Origin: Paratinospora sagittata
Taxonomy: Eukaryota; Streptophyta; Magnoliopsida; Ranunculales; Menispermaceae
Assembly: GCA_035771175.1 (NCBI GenBank)
Contig: CM069608.1
Span: 24,992,519 to 25,056,518, forward strand
Direction: 5' to 3'
DNA length: 64,000 nucleotides
Under the pieces are notes generated by a model. That model made no database searches, was not told where the DNA came from, and saw nothing but the letters and a program-made list of their open reading frames with translations. Below, one piece after another: positions 34,093 to 45,900 of the stretch. The first letter of the stretch is position 1; every line of letters starts with the position of its first letter. A program made the position numbers and the translations under genes.

Positions 34093-36130
34093 TGTAACGT
34101 TCCGTACAACGAGTCAAACATAATCGTTGAATTATACATTTTCTAAGTTGTATTTATATGCGTATATGTATGTATATTGGCCTTAGAATAATGAAAATAC
34201 ATGTATCGTAGGTTGTTGGTACACTAGGATGTTAGTGATATCATAAAAGTTCCATACTTAGTGAAAATTTCAACTAGGATGCAAGAAGCGCGCTCCTAGT
34301 GGTGGATTCCAGAGAGCTGGAATATCTAAATTTTATCAAGAAGCTCACTTTTGTATCAAAAACCTGAGATGTGATTTTTTTGGATGTTAAAAGAAGTATG
34401 CTCCTCACGGGTTTCTGCAAAAAAATTGTTATTTGGGCAAGGAGAAGTGTGCTCCTTGGTGACTGACAATTTTTTTTTAAATTGGCTGGTGAGGCGGTAT
34501 GCAAGTTTTAAGTGGATTTCGCTCGATTTTTCCAACATAAACAACTTGCTGGAGCTGGAAAGAAAGAGAAGACCGAAGGAGGTAAACGACAAATGGATTT
34601 GGAGGCTCAAATCTAAGGTAAAACCTTGTTCTTTTGAGCTAAAATATCTAGATTCGGAATCCTCTCATCAAGTTGTTCAACATATCTGATTTTTGTTGAT
34701 TTTCCATGGTTAGAATTGAGGATTGAAAAAGTGGGTTTCATGCTGGATTTCGGTGATTTTGAAATGTAATTGGATGGTAAGTATTTCTTTATCATTGTGC
34801 ATGTGATTTGGGTTAAAAATTTTGTTTAATTGAGGCATTTAAATGGAAAAATGATTCCATCCAATTGTTGAAGCAAGTGAGGGTTTCAAGCTCCATTAAT
34901 GGTGTTTTTTATAAGGTTAGATGTGTTTTGTTGGATGATAATAATGTGGAGTACTTGAAATTGTATAATTGAGAATGTTTTTGAATGGAAAATGTTGCAG
35001 AGATTGGAAGTTGATGAGTGAATAGTTGGTGATTTGGGTGAAGGTCATGGTGAACAATTTGTGTTGGATATTGTAGAATTGAACATGTAATTTAGAGTTA
35101 ATGTGAAGACTAATGTGAGTATTTCTCCATTTCTTGGTTATATTGTATGACATTGTTGCTATGAACTATTTTCAATAATAAGCATGCATGAATAACATGG
35201 TATATAATTGCATTTTTTGAATTCATGAAAAATATTTCAAAAACGAAGCATGTCTAACTTGTAAGCACATGTTAGAACATGAATCATTCTAGGAATAAGT
35301 CCCGCATAAGTAGTACCCTGAGTATTTCATGGGCTTATGTCTTGTAATTGATAGTGATGAAATTGAGTATGAGAGGACAATTAGACTACCTTTGTTTGGG
35401 CCGAACAAGGGGTGAGTCTTGCCTATACTTAGAAGGTGGGAGATGGATATGACTTTCAATGGGAAAATATGAACGTTCTGAAAAATATTGCAGGAAGGTT
35501 CAAGCTATTTTTGTGCATATATGTATTGTGATATTTGCACCTGAATCTTTAAATGTGCTTGATTCTGATTTTATCAACATGTCTATTAAATGCATATGAA
35601 TGCCATAGAATGAAAATTGTTCACTGAGCTTGTTGTAGCTCACCCAATTTCCTCCAATGTTTTAGGTAAAGATCTTAAAGGTAAAAGAAAGGCAAAAAAA
35701 CGATAGAGATTCTTCGATCCTTACTTTGAATGTATGTAAATGGAGGAATTGGACACTTATTTACTTTTGCTATATATAATATCATGCTATGTAATTATTA
35801 TCACATGGACAAACATAGTGAGAGTAATGGTTATGGATCGTGAATGGATAATGTTTATGTAGATGATGATGATGTAAATGGTTTTGATAATGTATACATG
35901 ATTATAGATGAGTATAGATGTGGAAAAGTTATTATTGTGATTTGATTTGTTGGCTATCAGGAAAATTTGGGAATTGTCCATTTTATAGGGACATGCTAAC
36001 AAAATCTTTTTTGAAAATTATGTATTTTCGTTGAGGCTTACAATGTATTGTATATTGTATACACGGTATGTACAGTGCAGAGTACACTGTGTCGATCATG
36101 ATGTCACCCTACGTAAGGGGCGTCGTGATA
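34093..36130 (+). mobile_element. 5' LTR of chromovirus E (family 2)
   Basis: 2038 bp, starting TGTAACGTTCCGT and ending GGCGTCGTGATA, followed after a few bases by a primer-site relative. It carries GAGAAGTGTGCTCCT- and AAGCGCGCTCCT-like units (34280-34470) and the conserved CACTGAGCTTGTTGTAGCTC element (about 35622-35645). Confidence 0.85.
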
Positions 36131-36133
36131 GTG

Positions 36134-36145
36134 TTGATATCAGAG
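36134..36145 (+). other. Degraded primer binding site of element E
   Basis: TTGATATCAGAG differs by one base from the initiator Met type TTGGTATCAGAG and lies three bases after the LTR end. Confidence 0.7.
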
Positions 36146-36303
36146 TAAGGTTAGGTTTAAAAACAGAAAGATTAAAAGCCTTATTATATTATGATTGTTT
36201 GTATGGGTAGTCAGATTATTTTTATAAATAAATGATTTGACTGTTTGACTGATATCTTCTCTCTCTGTGAATGACAGAGTTGAAGAGAAGTGTTGAATCG
36301 GTC

Positions 36304-37599
36304 ATGGATCCTCAGGAAAAAAGGATTAGGAAGTTAGAAGAGGTATATGCTGCTCAATAGCAACATAATGCTCAGTTATTAGAAGCAATGGCTAAGATGC
36401 AGGAAGCCATGCAGAGGTCTATAGTTCTAGTAGTACCAGATGTTGGTGCCAGTAGTGCTGGTGCATCTGTTGAGCAGCCACTGAGTGTACATGAGGCGTT
36501 AGGGTCACAAGAGGGCCTAGATGAGGCCCGTAGATATGAAGAAGTGATGCGATCCTTTAAGAGGTGTGAGCCGCCTATTTTTTAGGGCAATCTGGCACTA
36601 GAGATTGCCGAGGATTGGCTTTTACGAGTTGAAGCCATTTTTGAAGATATGCATGTGTTGGATATAGACAAGGTCAAACTAGCTCGATTTAAATTTTTGA
36701 GTAAGGCTGAAAGATGGAGGTAGACTACTGGTCGAGCTCAAGGGCCCATTCATACATGGGATAAATTTAAGGAAGTGTTTTACAAGACTTATGATCCCCT
36801 GTTTGAGGTTGATAAGAGGCATAAACAGTTTATAGAACTGAAGTAAGGGGACATGTTAGTGAGGGACTATGAGCATGGTTCAATCTGCTAGCATTGTTTG
36901 CTCCATAGGTGGTACATACCGATACTATGAGAATGAAGAGGATCCGGGATGGTTTTAATGATCAAATCGAAAAGAGTTTGGTTATTGCGGGTGTACAAAC
37001 ATATGATCAGGCAGTCGGACAAACACTTGATTATGAAGCAGTTGAGGCGACATATAGGCCTCAACAGTTGACACTGCAGGCTCAGACAGTTCAGATAGTG
37101 TTGGAACAGCAAATGCAATACGTGGGTAAGAAAAAGGGTAGATGGGGCAAGAAATGGTGGGGAGAACAAAAGAAGGCAAGGATATATGAGACTCTAGTTG
37201 GGGTGGAGACTTTTGTTGTTCCGTCAGCTCCAATACCATCATCACTAGTACCACCACTGGCAGGCAGAGGCACACAGCCTGCGATGAGGCCACCTACGCA
37301 GGGATCGTCTGTTAGAGCCCCGTGGCCATATAAAGGAGCAGGTAGTGGGAGTGGTTGGCTTCCTATGCCGAGTAATGAGTCTCAGACGGCTTCCTCTGCA
37401 CCTCACCCGCCTCTTACTTGTTTTAGATGTGGAAATAAGGGACAAAAGGCATTTCAATGCCATTTCAACCAGTTCTGAGAACTCTAGTGGGTCATCTGCC
37501 ACTGCTACTATCCCTACACCTACCAGAAAGCAGGCTAGGGTTGTTACAGAGCCAGATCCTGAGGCAAATAAAAACTTGGTGGAAGGGTGGAAGGTATGA
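36304..37599 (+). pseudogene. Gag of element E
   Basis: ATG at 36304 gives MDPQEKRIRKLEEVYAAQ, a coiled-coil-like start. The gag domain follows (LEIAEDWLLRVEAIFEDMHV, IHTWDKFKEVFYKTYDP, LVRDYE, MRMKRIRDGFNDQI) in shifting frames. A zinc knuckle (CFRCGNKGQKAFQC, about 37418-37460) has Gln in place of the His. Stops include CAATAG near 36358, TTTTAG near 36583, AGGTAG near 36721 (Trp in relatives) and AAGTAA near 36844. It is not functional. Confidence 0.85.
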
Positions 37600-38090
37600 T
37601 TTCCATGTGTGATACTATGATGTATTTATTGATTGATGTCAGATCCACCTTGTCATTTATTTCTAGACATATGGTAGATAGATTACATTTATCTCCCTAT
37701 TAGAACAAGTACACCCTTGATTTTGAGTACTACAGCAAGAGACCGAATCTACCCTAATATGTTGTGTGAAAATTGTGTGGTGAAATATGGAAATCATGAA
37801 ATGATTGTGAACTTTAGGGTGCTAGAATTCCAAGAGTTTGATATTCTATTGGGTATGGATTGGTTGGTTGCCTATCATGCCCATGTTGACTGCTTTGTTA
37901 AAAGAATAGTCTTCCAGATACCAGGACAACCCTCGCTTGTTTATAGGGGTATGACATCTTTAAAGCCTCCCACTAGAGGTAGGATGGCCACTGATGAAGA
38001 AATAGGGGTGTTGGCTAGTATTAAGCCAGTAAAGGAAAAAGGATACAAACATTCAGATATCATATATTCCTATAGTATGTGAATACCCAA
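37600..38090 (+). pseudogene. Aspartic protease region of element E
   Basis: LLIDVRSTLSFIS occupies the active-site position, where relatives have D-S/P-G-A/S, so the Gly is Arg and the enzyme is dead. The later part (FRVLEFQEFDILLGMDWLVA, QIPGQPSLVYRG) is well kept from 37717 on. Stops separate the two parts. Confidence 0.75.
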
Positions 38091-39420
38091 ATATATTTCC
38101 AGATAACTTACCAGAGTTACCACCTACAAGGGAGATTGATTTTATTATTGAACTGATGTCAGGTACAAAGCCTATTTCTATTCCACCCTATAGAATGGCC
38201 CTAAAGGAGTTACAGGAACTCAAGGTGCAGCTAGATGAGTTGATGACTAAAGGGTTTATTACCCTGAGTATGTTACCTTGGGGTGCACCAGTACTATTTG
38301 TGAAGAAGAACGACGAAAGTCTGAGGTTATGTATAGATTATCGTCAGTTGAATATGGTGACATTCAAGAACAAGTATCCTTTACCACATATTGATGACTT
38401 ATTTGATCAGTTGAATGGTGCTAAATTCTTTTATAAGATCAATTTGCGATCTGGATACCATCAACTGAGAATTCGAGAAGAGATATACCAAAGGCTGTGT
38501 TTAGAACAAGATATGGTCAATATGAATTTCTTGTGATGCCTTTTGGATTGACTAGTGCGCCAGCCATGTTTATGGATTTGATGCAGAAGGGATTTAAACC
38601 ATATTTGGAGCAGTTTATCATTGTGTTCATAGATGATATTCTCATTTATTCCAAGACATAGGAAGAACATGAGCAACACCTCCGGACCACATTACAGACA
38701 CTGAAAGAGCATCGGTTGTATGCCAAGTTTAGTAAATGTGAGTTTGGATAAATGAGGTGAAATTTTTAGGTCATGTGGTTAGTGCAGAAGATATTTTTGT
38801 TGATTCTGCTAAGGTCAAGGCAATTATAAATTGGCTAAGACCAACCACAGTGACTGAGATTCATAGTTTTCTGGGTTTGGCTGGTTATTATAAGAGGTTT
38901 GTCGAGGGGTTTTCCAAATTGGCTATTCCACTTACTAGGCTAACTCAGAAAAATGTGCCATATATGTGGACTTCAGCATGTGAGGACGCTTTCACTGAAT
39001 TGAAGAAAAGGCTGACTACTGCTCCAGTTTTAGTGCACCCAGAACCTGAAAAAGAGTTAGTAATTTAAACTGATGCATCACATCCAAGTTTTGGTTGTGT
39101 ATTGATGCAGGAGGGTGGGGTGATTGCTTATGCATCTAGACTGTTGAAGGTGCATGAGAAAAACTACCCCGTGCATGATTTAGAGTTAGCTGCATTAGTT
39201 TTTGCATTGAAATTGTGGAGGCATGACCTTTACGGGGAAAGGTTCACATTGTATTCAGACCATAAAAGTTTGACATATTTGTTTGACCAGAAAGAACTGA
39301 ATATGAGACAACGTAGATGATTGGAATTCCTAAAGGATTATGACTTCACTCTGGAGTACCATCCTGGAAAAGCCAACGTCGTAGCTGATACATTGAGCAG
39401 GAAACGTGTTGAAACATGTG
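38091..39420 (+). pseudogene. Reverse transcriptase and RNase H of element E
   Basis: RT motifs in order: [49 protein letters not shown], then a one-base deletion near 38480, [19 protein letters not shown] and catalytic FIDD at 38626-38637. A TAG follows at about 38659. RNase H continues with [41 protein letters not shown] and VVADTLS, with stops TAA near 39067 and TGA (Trp in relatives) near 39318. Same domain order as element A but clearly older. Confidence 0.88.
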
Positions 39421-40911
39421 TGGTAGCATGTCAGATGGCTCACGAGTGGCGACTTCTAGAGAGAGTGACTATGATAAATGTCCTCTCTATGGCTCCACAA
39501 GTTGATATTTGTGCTCTGATGCATATTTAGTTGACCGATTCTCATATTCAGAAGATTAAGGATATGCAGCAGCATGATCCTAACATTGGCATGTATGATT
39601 CTTGGGCGGATAATACTGACAGAGTTGACTGGCAGATAGGTCTAGACGGTGTCTTGTGATATCAGGGGAGATTATGGGTACCCGTAAAGAGAGAATTGAG
39701 GGCAGACTTACTTCAGAAAGCACACAAATCTCAGTATACCATTCACCCAGGGTCTACTAAGATGTATCATGATATAAAAATAGTAGTATGGTGACATGGG
39801 ATGAAGAAGGATATAGCTGAGTATGTGCAAAAATGTGAAGTGTCTCAGCAAGTAAAAGCTGAACACCAAAGGCCAACGCCTATTCTAGAATGGAAATGGG
39901 AGCATATTACCATGGACTTTATCATGGGGCTGCCTAGATCTCAGGGTAAATATGACGCCGTTTGGGTGATTGTAGATATATTGACTAAGTCTGCACATAT
40001 CCTTCCAATGAACACTAGAGACTCGATTGATAAACTGAGCAGACTGTATGTTCGGGAGATTGTGAGATTACATGGGGTACATGTTTTTATTGTATCAGAT
40101 AGAGATCTACGTTTTACATCGAGTTTTTGGCAGGTCATGCAGACTCGATTTGATACTCATCTTCGTTTTAGTACAACGTTTCATCCTCAGACTGATGGTC
40201 AGACTGAGAGGGTGATACAGATGCTGGAAGATATGCTCAAATCATGTGCATTAGAGTTTAGTGGGACTTGGAGTGAAAGTTTACCATTGTGTGAATTTGC
40301 TTATAACAACAGCTATCATGCCAGTATAGGTATGGAACCTTATGAGGCCTTGTATGGTAGGCCGTGTAGATCTCTGACTTGTTGGTATGAAGTGGGAGAA
40401 TCACAGTTATTGTTGTTGTTGATCACAGTGAACAGATCAAGCAAATTAGGCAGAGATTAAAAGTTGCTCAAGATCGACAAAAGAGTTATTTTGATAACCG
40501 AAACAGACCTTTACAGTTTGCAGTGGGTGACCTAGTATTGCTTAAGGTCACTCCACGGAAAGGTCAAATGCGGTTTGGGGTAAAAGGGAAATTAGCTCCT
40601 CGTTTCATTGGACCGTTTATGGTCTTGAAGAGGATTGGTCCGCTAGTATACAAACTTGCTCTACCTCCTTAGTTGGTCGGTGTTTATAATGTATTTCATG
40701 TTTTTATGCTGAGAAAATACTATACAGACCCGACTAGGTATCATACCCGACACATATTTTAGATGTAACACAGTTACAAGTTGGGGAGGATGGTACTTAT
40801 GAAGAAAAGCCCATACAAATTCTTGATAAGAAGATTCAAAAGTTGAGAAATAAAGAACTTCCTTTGGTTAGAGTCAAATGGAAATTTCATGACAATGAGC
40901 AGCAGACCTGG
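39421..40911 (+). pseudogene. Integrase and partial chromodomain of element E
   Basis: The zinc finger region ends KKDIAEYVQKCEVSQQVKAE, where the last Cys is Ser. The core has ITMDF, IVSDRDLRFTS and HPQTDGQTERVIQ with D, D and E present. A GKLAPRFIGPFMVLKRIG segment and the chromodomain start (EEKPIQILDKKIQKLRNKEL) follow. The frame is cut inside the chromodomain at 40911, where an inverted LTR begins. A short deletion before LEWKWE removes residues kept in element A. Several stops are present. Confidence 0.85.
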
Positions 40912-41086
40912 TGTCACGACACCCCTGACGTAGGCTGACGTCATGACCAGCACAGTGTACTATACACTATACATACCTGTATATAATATACAATACATTA
41001 CTAGCCTCAACCTACATTCACAATAATTTCCAAAATTCTCAAAATCTTGGACATTTCACATTTTTCTCTGATATACCACAAATCAA

Positions 41087-41129
<43 letters not shown>

Positions 41130-41420
41130 TCATCCACAATATCCATTCATGTCGTTCATTCCACAATAAATAATCCTCCCAATATCACAAGCATTTCATA
41201 ACCCAAAATATCAAACCAAAATCCATGTTCCCTTACAACCCAACTATTGATAAGATATATATGTAGGATGTTATATAGATTTACATATGAAAATAAAGAA
41301 AATATAATCCATTTTCTTCGCATATACGTATATCAACAAAGTAGGAATCTAAATCACGTATCTACTCTCGTGCTTTTCCTTTCCCCTTTGATTCTGTACC
41401 TGAAATATTGAAGGAAATAT
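40912..41420 (-). mobile_element. Family-2 LTR fragment in inverted orientation, with (TA)n
   Basis: TGTCACGACACCCCTGACG at 40912 is the reverse complement of the end of E's own LTR type (GGGGCGTCGTGATA), and similarity continues for over 100 bases. A (TA)n run lies at about 41091-41130. The fragment stops at 41420 where element D starts and may continue at 47971-48078. Confidence 0.75.
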
Positions 41421-42606
41421 TGAAATACCCTAGGATTTCACAAAAAAAAAAATCGTTTGGGCAGAAATGCCCGAACGTCCGGGAGCCAAATTTTCTATAT
41501 AAGGAGCCCTTCCCCTCCTCATTTCTTACACCAAATTCACTCCAAATTGTGATTTTTCTTCTCCTATTTCGTATAACGTTCAAACTATCATACTTATGCC
41601 TGTATAGTTGGAGTTCATGTATTACACTGTTGTAATGCCGGATTTGTGGTCAATCTGGCTCAACCAGACTCGGTCTTGTCCTCAGTAACTTTAAATAGTG
41701 AACGGAAAGTAGCGAGCTGCTCTAGGCAATTGGTATTTAAGCAGACCTCGTGTCTCACCTCTCAACTGGAGACTGATCTGGTTGGTCTTATTGAAAGCTA
41801 TCAGCTTATACAAGTAATACTTAATTTCCTAACCTTGCACGTCGTGATACCGACCCTGATAAGGATCACCAGACGTTGCCAAGGTTAGTCTAAATGTTAT
41901 GTAAAGACCGAACCAATTCATGCAGACCAGTTCATGCATTGGCATCATACATATCACCACCTAGGGACGTATGTGGTTTATGATTCATAGAATAGTTAGG
42001 AGCGATGCTCTCTATTCATTATATTTCTCTGGAGAGAGACGTACAATGAGAACCCAGTTGAATTCCTGGGGAGGGACATCTGTACATGAATCCAGAGCAT
42101 CGATCTTGAGGAAGGACGTACAATGAGAACCCGGCTACGCCTGAGGAGGGACATTTGTATGTGAACTCAAGCGATGTACAGTCATCAAACCATTACGAGA
42201 CGGTGTCATGTATACATACATATTGATTGATGATGATGCTCTCATGTGTATTTAAGATATTTGATTATGAAGTATGCTTAATTAATTGTTATACTCACAA
42301 ACTATTTTACCCACTGAGCGCGTTAAGCTCACTCCATTATTATCCAATTTTTCACAATAAATTAGGGTGGACTGGGTGCAGGTTTAAGGGGCACACATTT
42401 TGTACCCTTTGTATTATTCATCGGGGATTTTGGGGAGTTTGTTCCCTTGACTATGTCATGTACAAATGAATTCTGAATTAAATGAAATCAGACATGTACT
42501 GTATTGTATTTCCGCTGCGTACTCTGTTGCCATTGTGATAATTTCAAATGCGCGCCCCGTCCGTGAGTGTACCGCCGGTTTAGATGCGTCCGAGCGGAGT
42601 GTGACA
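41421..42606 (+). mobile_element. 5' LTR of element D
   Basis: 1186 bp, start TGAAATACCC (family start TGTAATACCC with a change), end TGTGACA at 42606. TATA box CTATATAAGG at 41495-41504, preceded by a single CCCGAACGTCCGGG unit. Shorter than A's LTRs through a deletion after the TATA region. CACTGAGCGCGTTAAGCTCA is perfect at about 42312-42331. Confidence 0.85.
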
Positions 42607-42611
42607 TTTAA

Positions 42612-42622
42612 TGGTATCAGAG
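42612..42622 (+). other. Primer binding site of element D
   Basis: TGGTATCAGAG five bases after the LTR, followed by the family-1 conserved GTCCACGGCCCGCCCAAG. Confidence 0.88.
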
Positions 42623-42660
42623 CGTACGGTCCACGGCCCGCCCAAGTACACCAAATTAGG

Positions 42661-42941
42661 GGAAATTTTTTTTTATTAGACATATATATATATATATATA
42701 TCTTTAGAACTATATATATATGAATTATATATAGTTGATATATATCTAAAAAACTATATAGTTTTATATAGTTTAGTTTTAAACATATATATAGTTATGA
42801 TTTATGAAAACTATATATATATGGTTATGATTAAATATATATATCTATATATCTATTGTATATATGAGATATATATATATATACCATGTTGCTAATGGAA
42901 AATTTTGAAAGAAAAATTTTATTAGATATATATATCTCTAG

Positions 42942-42983
<42 letters not shown>

Positions 42984-43195
42984 ATTATATATAGTTGAGA
43001 TTTATATTAAATATATATCTAAAAAACTATATATTGTTTTTATATAGTTTAGATTTAAATATATCTATAGTTATGATTTATGAAAACTATATATATATGA
43101 TTATGATTAAATATATATATTTATATATCTATTGTATATATGAGATATATATATACCATGTTGCTAATAGAAAATTTTGGATGAAAAATTTTATT

Positions 43196-43243
<48 letters not shown>

Positions 43244-43445
43244 AGAACTATATATATTTATTAATTATATATAGTTGAGATTTATATTAAATATATATCC
43301 AGAAAACTATATATTATTTTGTTTCAAATATATATATAGTTGATTTATGAAAACTATATATATAGTTATGATTAAATATATATATCTATACATTCATGTA
43401 TATATTTATATGAGATGTATATATATCATATTGCTAATGAAGAAT
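42661..43445 (+). repeat. Leader minisatellite of element D, about 271-bp unit
   Basis: Almost pure AT sequence in which the phrase CCATGTTGCTAATNGAAAAT recurs at about 42885 and 43157 and, diverged, at about 43428, giving a 271-272 bp period (roughly three units). Each unit contains long (TA)n and ACTATATATATAGT palindromes. Confidence 0.75.
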
Positions 43446-43570
43446 TTTGATGATGGCATAAACATCAAGAGAAAAATAGAAAATATTGTCCAACAGACAA
43501 GCATAAATCTAAAAAATGTTAGGAATATACTTTGTGTCCTTCACAAATTTATTTTCCTTTCAGCAAAAGA

Positions 43571-45166
43571 ATGGCCACAAATGAAGGAATGACTTCCAAT
43601 AGTAGGGAACCAATTCCCACTAGACTCAAAGAATTGTCCAAAAGGGAGGTTATGACTATGAGGAGTATCGACAATAGAGATCTCCGCCTCCGGCCCATCC
43701 TTCACGAAAAACTTGCACCACTGGGGTGGTTGAACATAACAAAAGTTGAGGGCCACGTCTCCTACAACTTGATGAAATCGTTCTATGGAGCCATGAATTG
43801 CGTGGGACTCCAAGAAGATGAGATCAACCCTATTTTGGAGACAACAGTCGAGGGAACAAAGATTTCTATCAACATCGAAACTACTGCACGACGTATGGAG
43901 ATTCCAATTGAAGATAGAATCATTGATCCACACAAACCCCAGACAGTTGTAGAGATCGCAGACTCCAACGAACAGTTGTTCAATTCCCTCACCAAAGAGT
44001 CGTACACACAATCAACATATACCAACCTCCCAAAAAACCTCCTCAAACCATCTCTTGCTGGACTTGGAAAGATCGTATTCGGTAACATCTTGCCAGAAAT
44101 GGGGACTAGAGGCACTATGTCAAGGGCTCAAGTTCTTGTGTTATATTGCATAGAGAAGAAAATTAAGGTCTCCCTACCTCACATCATCATCCAAAAAATG
44201 TTGAGAGTTATTCAAAACCCTTTTAGAAAGGATCTCCTCGGCTACGGAGTCTTGATCATGAGAATGCTATCAGAGGCAAACATCAACACTTTTGATAAGT
44301 CTTCGAAGTAGATCACTGAGACGAATACAACATCCTCTATCTTCAAGACATATGTCACAAGTGGAGGGGTAACTGATGAGAAAGTATTCGGCGCGACTTT
44401 AAATGGCGAAAGAATGAGAGATGAATATGGACGTTGTTACTGAAAGAGTCGATGCAAGATTCCTGTTAGGGAGGTACCAAGTAATGAGCCAAACCAGAAC
44501 CATACGTCAAACCCAGCCTCGAATGATGATCCAATCGAGCAACTGTTCACTGAGGAAGATTTATTTGCCAACCTAAATCAACCTCAAACAAATCAAGATA
44601 GACAAAGTGCTCAAGCAAATCCACCAACCTGGAACGTGCCAACTCAAGGCAACACTTTGTACCAAAGGTATCCAACTCCTGAGGTACCGTATCGGCCAGT
44701 TCCACAAGTTCATGTGAACCAACAACAACAGAATTGGGCAGCACCAAGTTATGGAATACAAGACATCCCAATGAGCCCATTATTCCAAGACTTTTCAACC
44801 CAAGCATATCCAAATGTCGAAGGGGTTCCAATTAGGGGATCCTCGTACAATCAAAACAACTACCCCTCACCTATGAGTCACTCGTACAACCAATACTTTC
44901 CACCAATGCCTACAACCTACCCTCCACCTATGGGACAATCGACCCATCAACCATTGATGGGACAATCGACTAATCCATTCGAACAGTTAAATGTGATCGT
45001 ATCCACTATTGCTGAGATAAAAGAGAATCAAAATGATATGTTAACACGTATGCAAAACTTCGAAGAACAACGAGCAAATTCTCAACCTCTTGTAATAGTC
45101 ATTTTGTACCTGGCGGGAGGTCTGGGAGGAGCGGTAGTAGGCAGGAAAATCAAGATTGATTACTGA
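43571..45166 (+). pseudogene. ORF1, copy D (most complete; function unknown)
   Basis: A single frame of 532 codons including the terminal stop runs from ATG 43571 to TGA 45166, with only two in-frame stops (44309, where copy C has CAG, and 44441). Order: basic N terminus (NSREPIPTRLKELSKREVMT), conserved middle (IIDPHKPQTVVEIADS, LAGLGKIVFGNILPEMGTRG, LYCIEKKIKVSLPHIIIQ, LGYGVLIMRML), Lys/Arg patch, Pro/Gln/Asn/Tyr-rich tail (PVPQVHVNQQQQNWAAP, repeated PMGQSTHQP), a short coiled-coil-like helix (EIKENQNDMLTRMQNFEEQ) and a hydrophobic Gly-rich end. The middle is reminiscent of Pfam 'putative plant transposon protein'. A nucleic-acid- or particle-binding accessory protein is possible but unproven. 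Confidence 0.78.
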
Positions 45167-45900
45167 CATTGTAAACTTTTCTTTTATATATGAATGAAAT
45201 GTTTTGTTTAAGACTATCTTTGGTGGGCCGACTTACAACCATTCTTTCTTTTGTATCACTAACTTTGGAGTGGTATGGGACACAACAAAATTGGAGGACA
45301 CTAAATAAAACGTGGAAGTAAGAAAACCCACGACCTTGTGTGAAAAGAAACATTTGGAGAAAATTGCATTACTAATATTAATACTAAGTTTACACGGTAT
45401 GGGACGAGTAAATTTGGACGATACTATTAGTGAACTACTGTTCAACCGATATTACCAAAGTCATGTGGTATGGGACACACGAGCTTGGATAATAATCGAA
45501 AAGACTAAGAGTAAGAGTTTGAATGCATAAGATTGTGATAGAACGTTAGATCAGGATATTTACCGAGGCAAATCTTAGAATTCTTATGACTCGTATGGAT
45601 TTTCAATGAAATATATATGTATGTTCACAAAAGCAAGAACCAAATCATTTGAAATACTTGCAAAGTTTTATACTTACTATATAAACATTCTAGCCATGTT
45701 TTTATATCATGGCCAAACATACGAGGCACATAAAATTCTTTGATTTCTCAACAAAAATAAAAACCTTACACTATACTTACAAAAATAGGTGATTTTTTTT
45801 ATATTGCAGTACTCTAGAAATTGTTGTTAAGCATACTCTAACATTATACTTGGTTACAGTTCCTAAATCTTGGTTTTATTTTCTCCTTGCCAGTGAGAAA
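45167..45900 (+). other. Spacer between ORF1 and gag, element D
   Basis: 734 bases without an open frame but conserved with C and A, for example ACTAAGTTTACACGGTATGG and TGGACGATACTATTAGTGAA. The pattern of noncoding conservation fits an intron or a translation-control leader for gag. Confidence 0.6.
45872..45893 (+). promoter_or_regulatory. Candidate 3' splice site before gag (element D)
   Basis: GGTTTTATTTTCTCCTTGCCAG ends at 45893, seven bases before the gag ATG at 45901. The tract is conserved in A and C although flanking spacer has drifted. Candidate donors exist in the LTR (for example GAAGGTGGGG on the minus strand near 12470 in element A's LTR), but none can be chosen from sequence alone. 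Confidence 0.42.

Noticed and set aside
34384..34689. Open frame in E's 5' LTR
   Set aside because: Spans the U3 repeat units; not conserved in the related LTR at 54932.
42995..43264. Open frame rich in Tyr and Ile
   Set aside because: Pure translation of (TA)n leader repeats.
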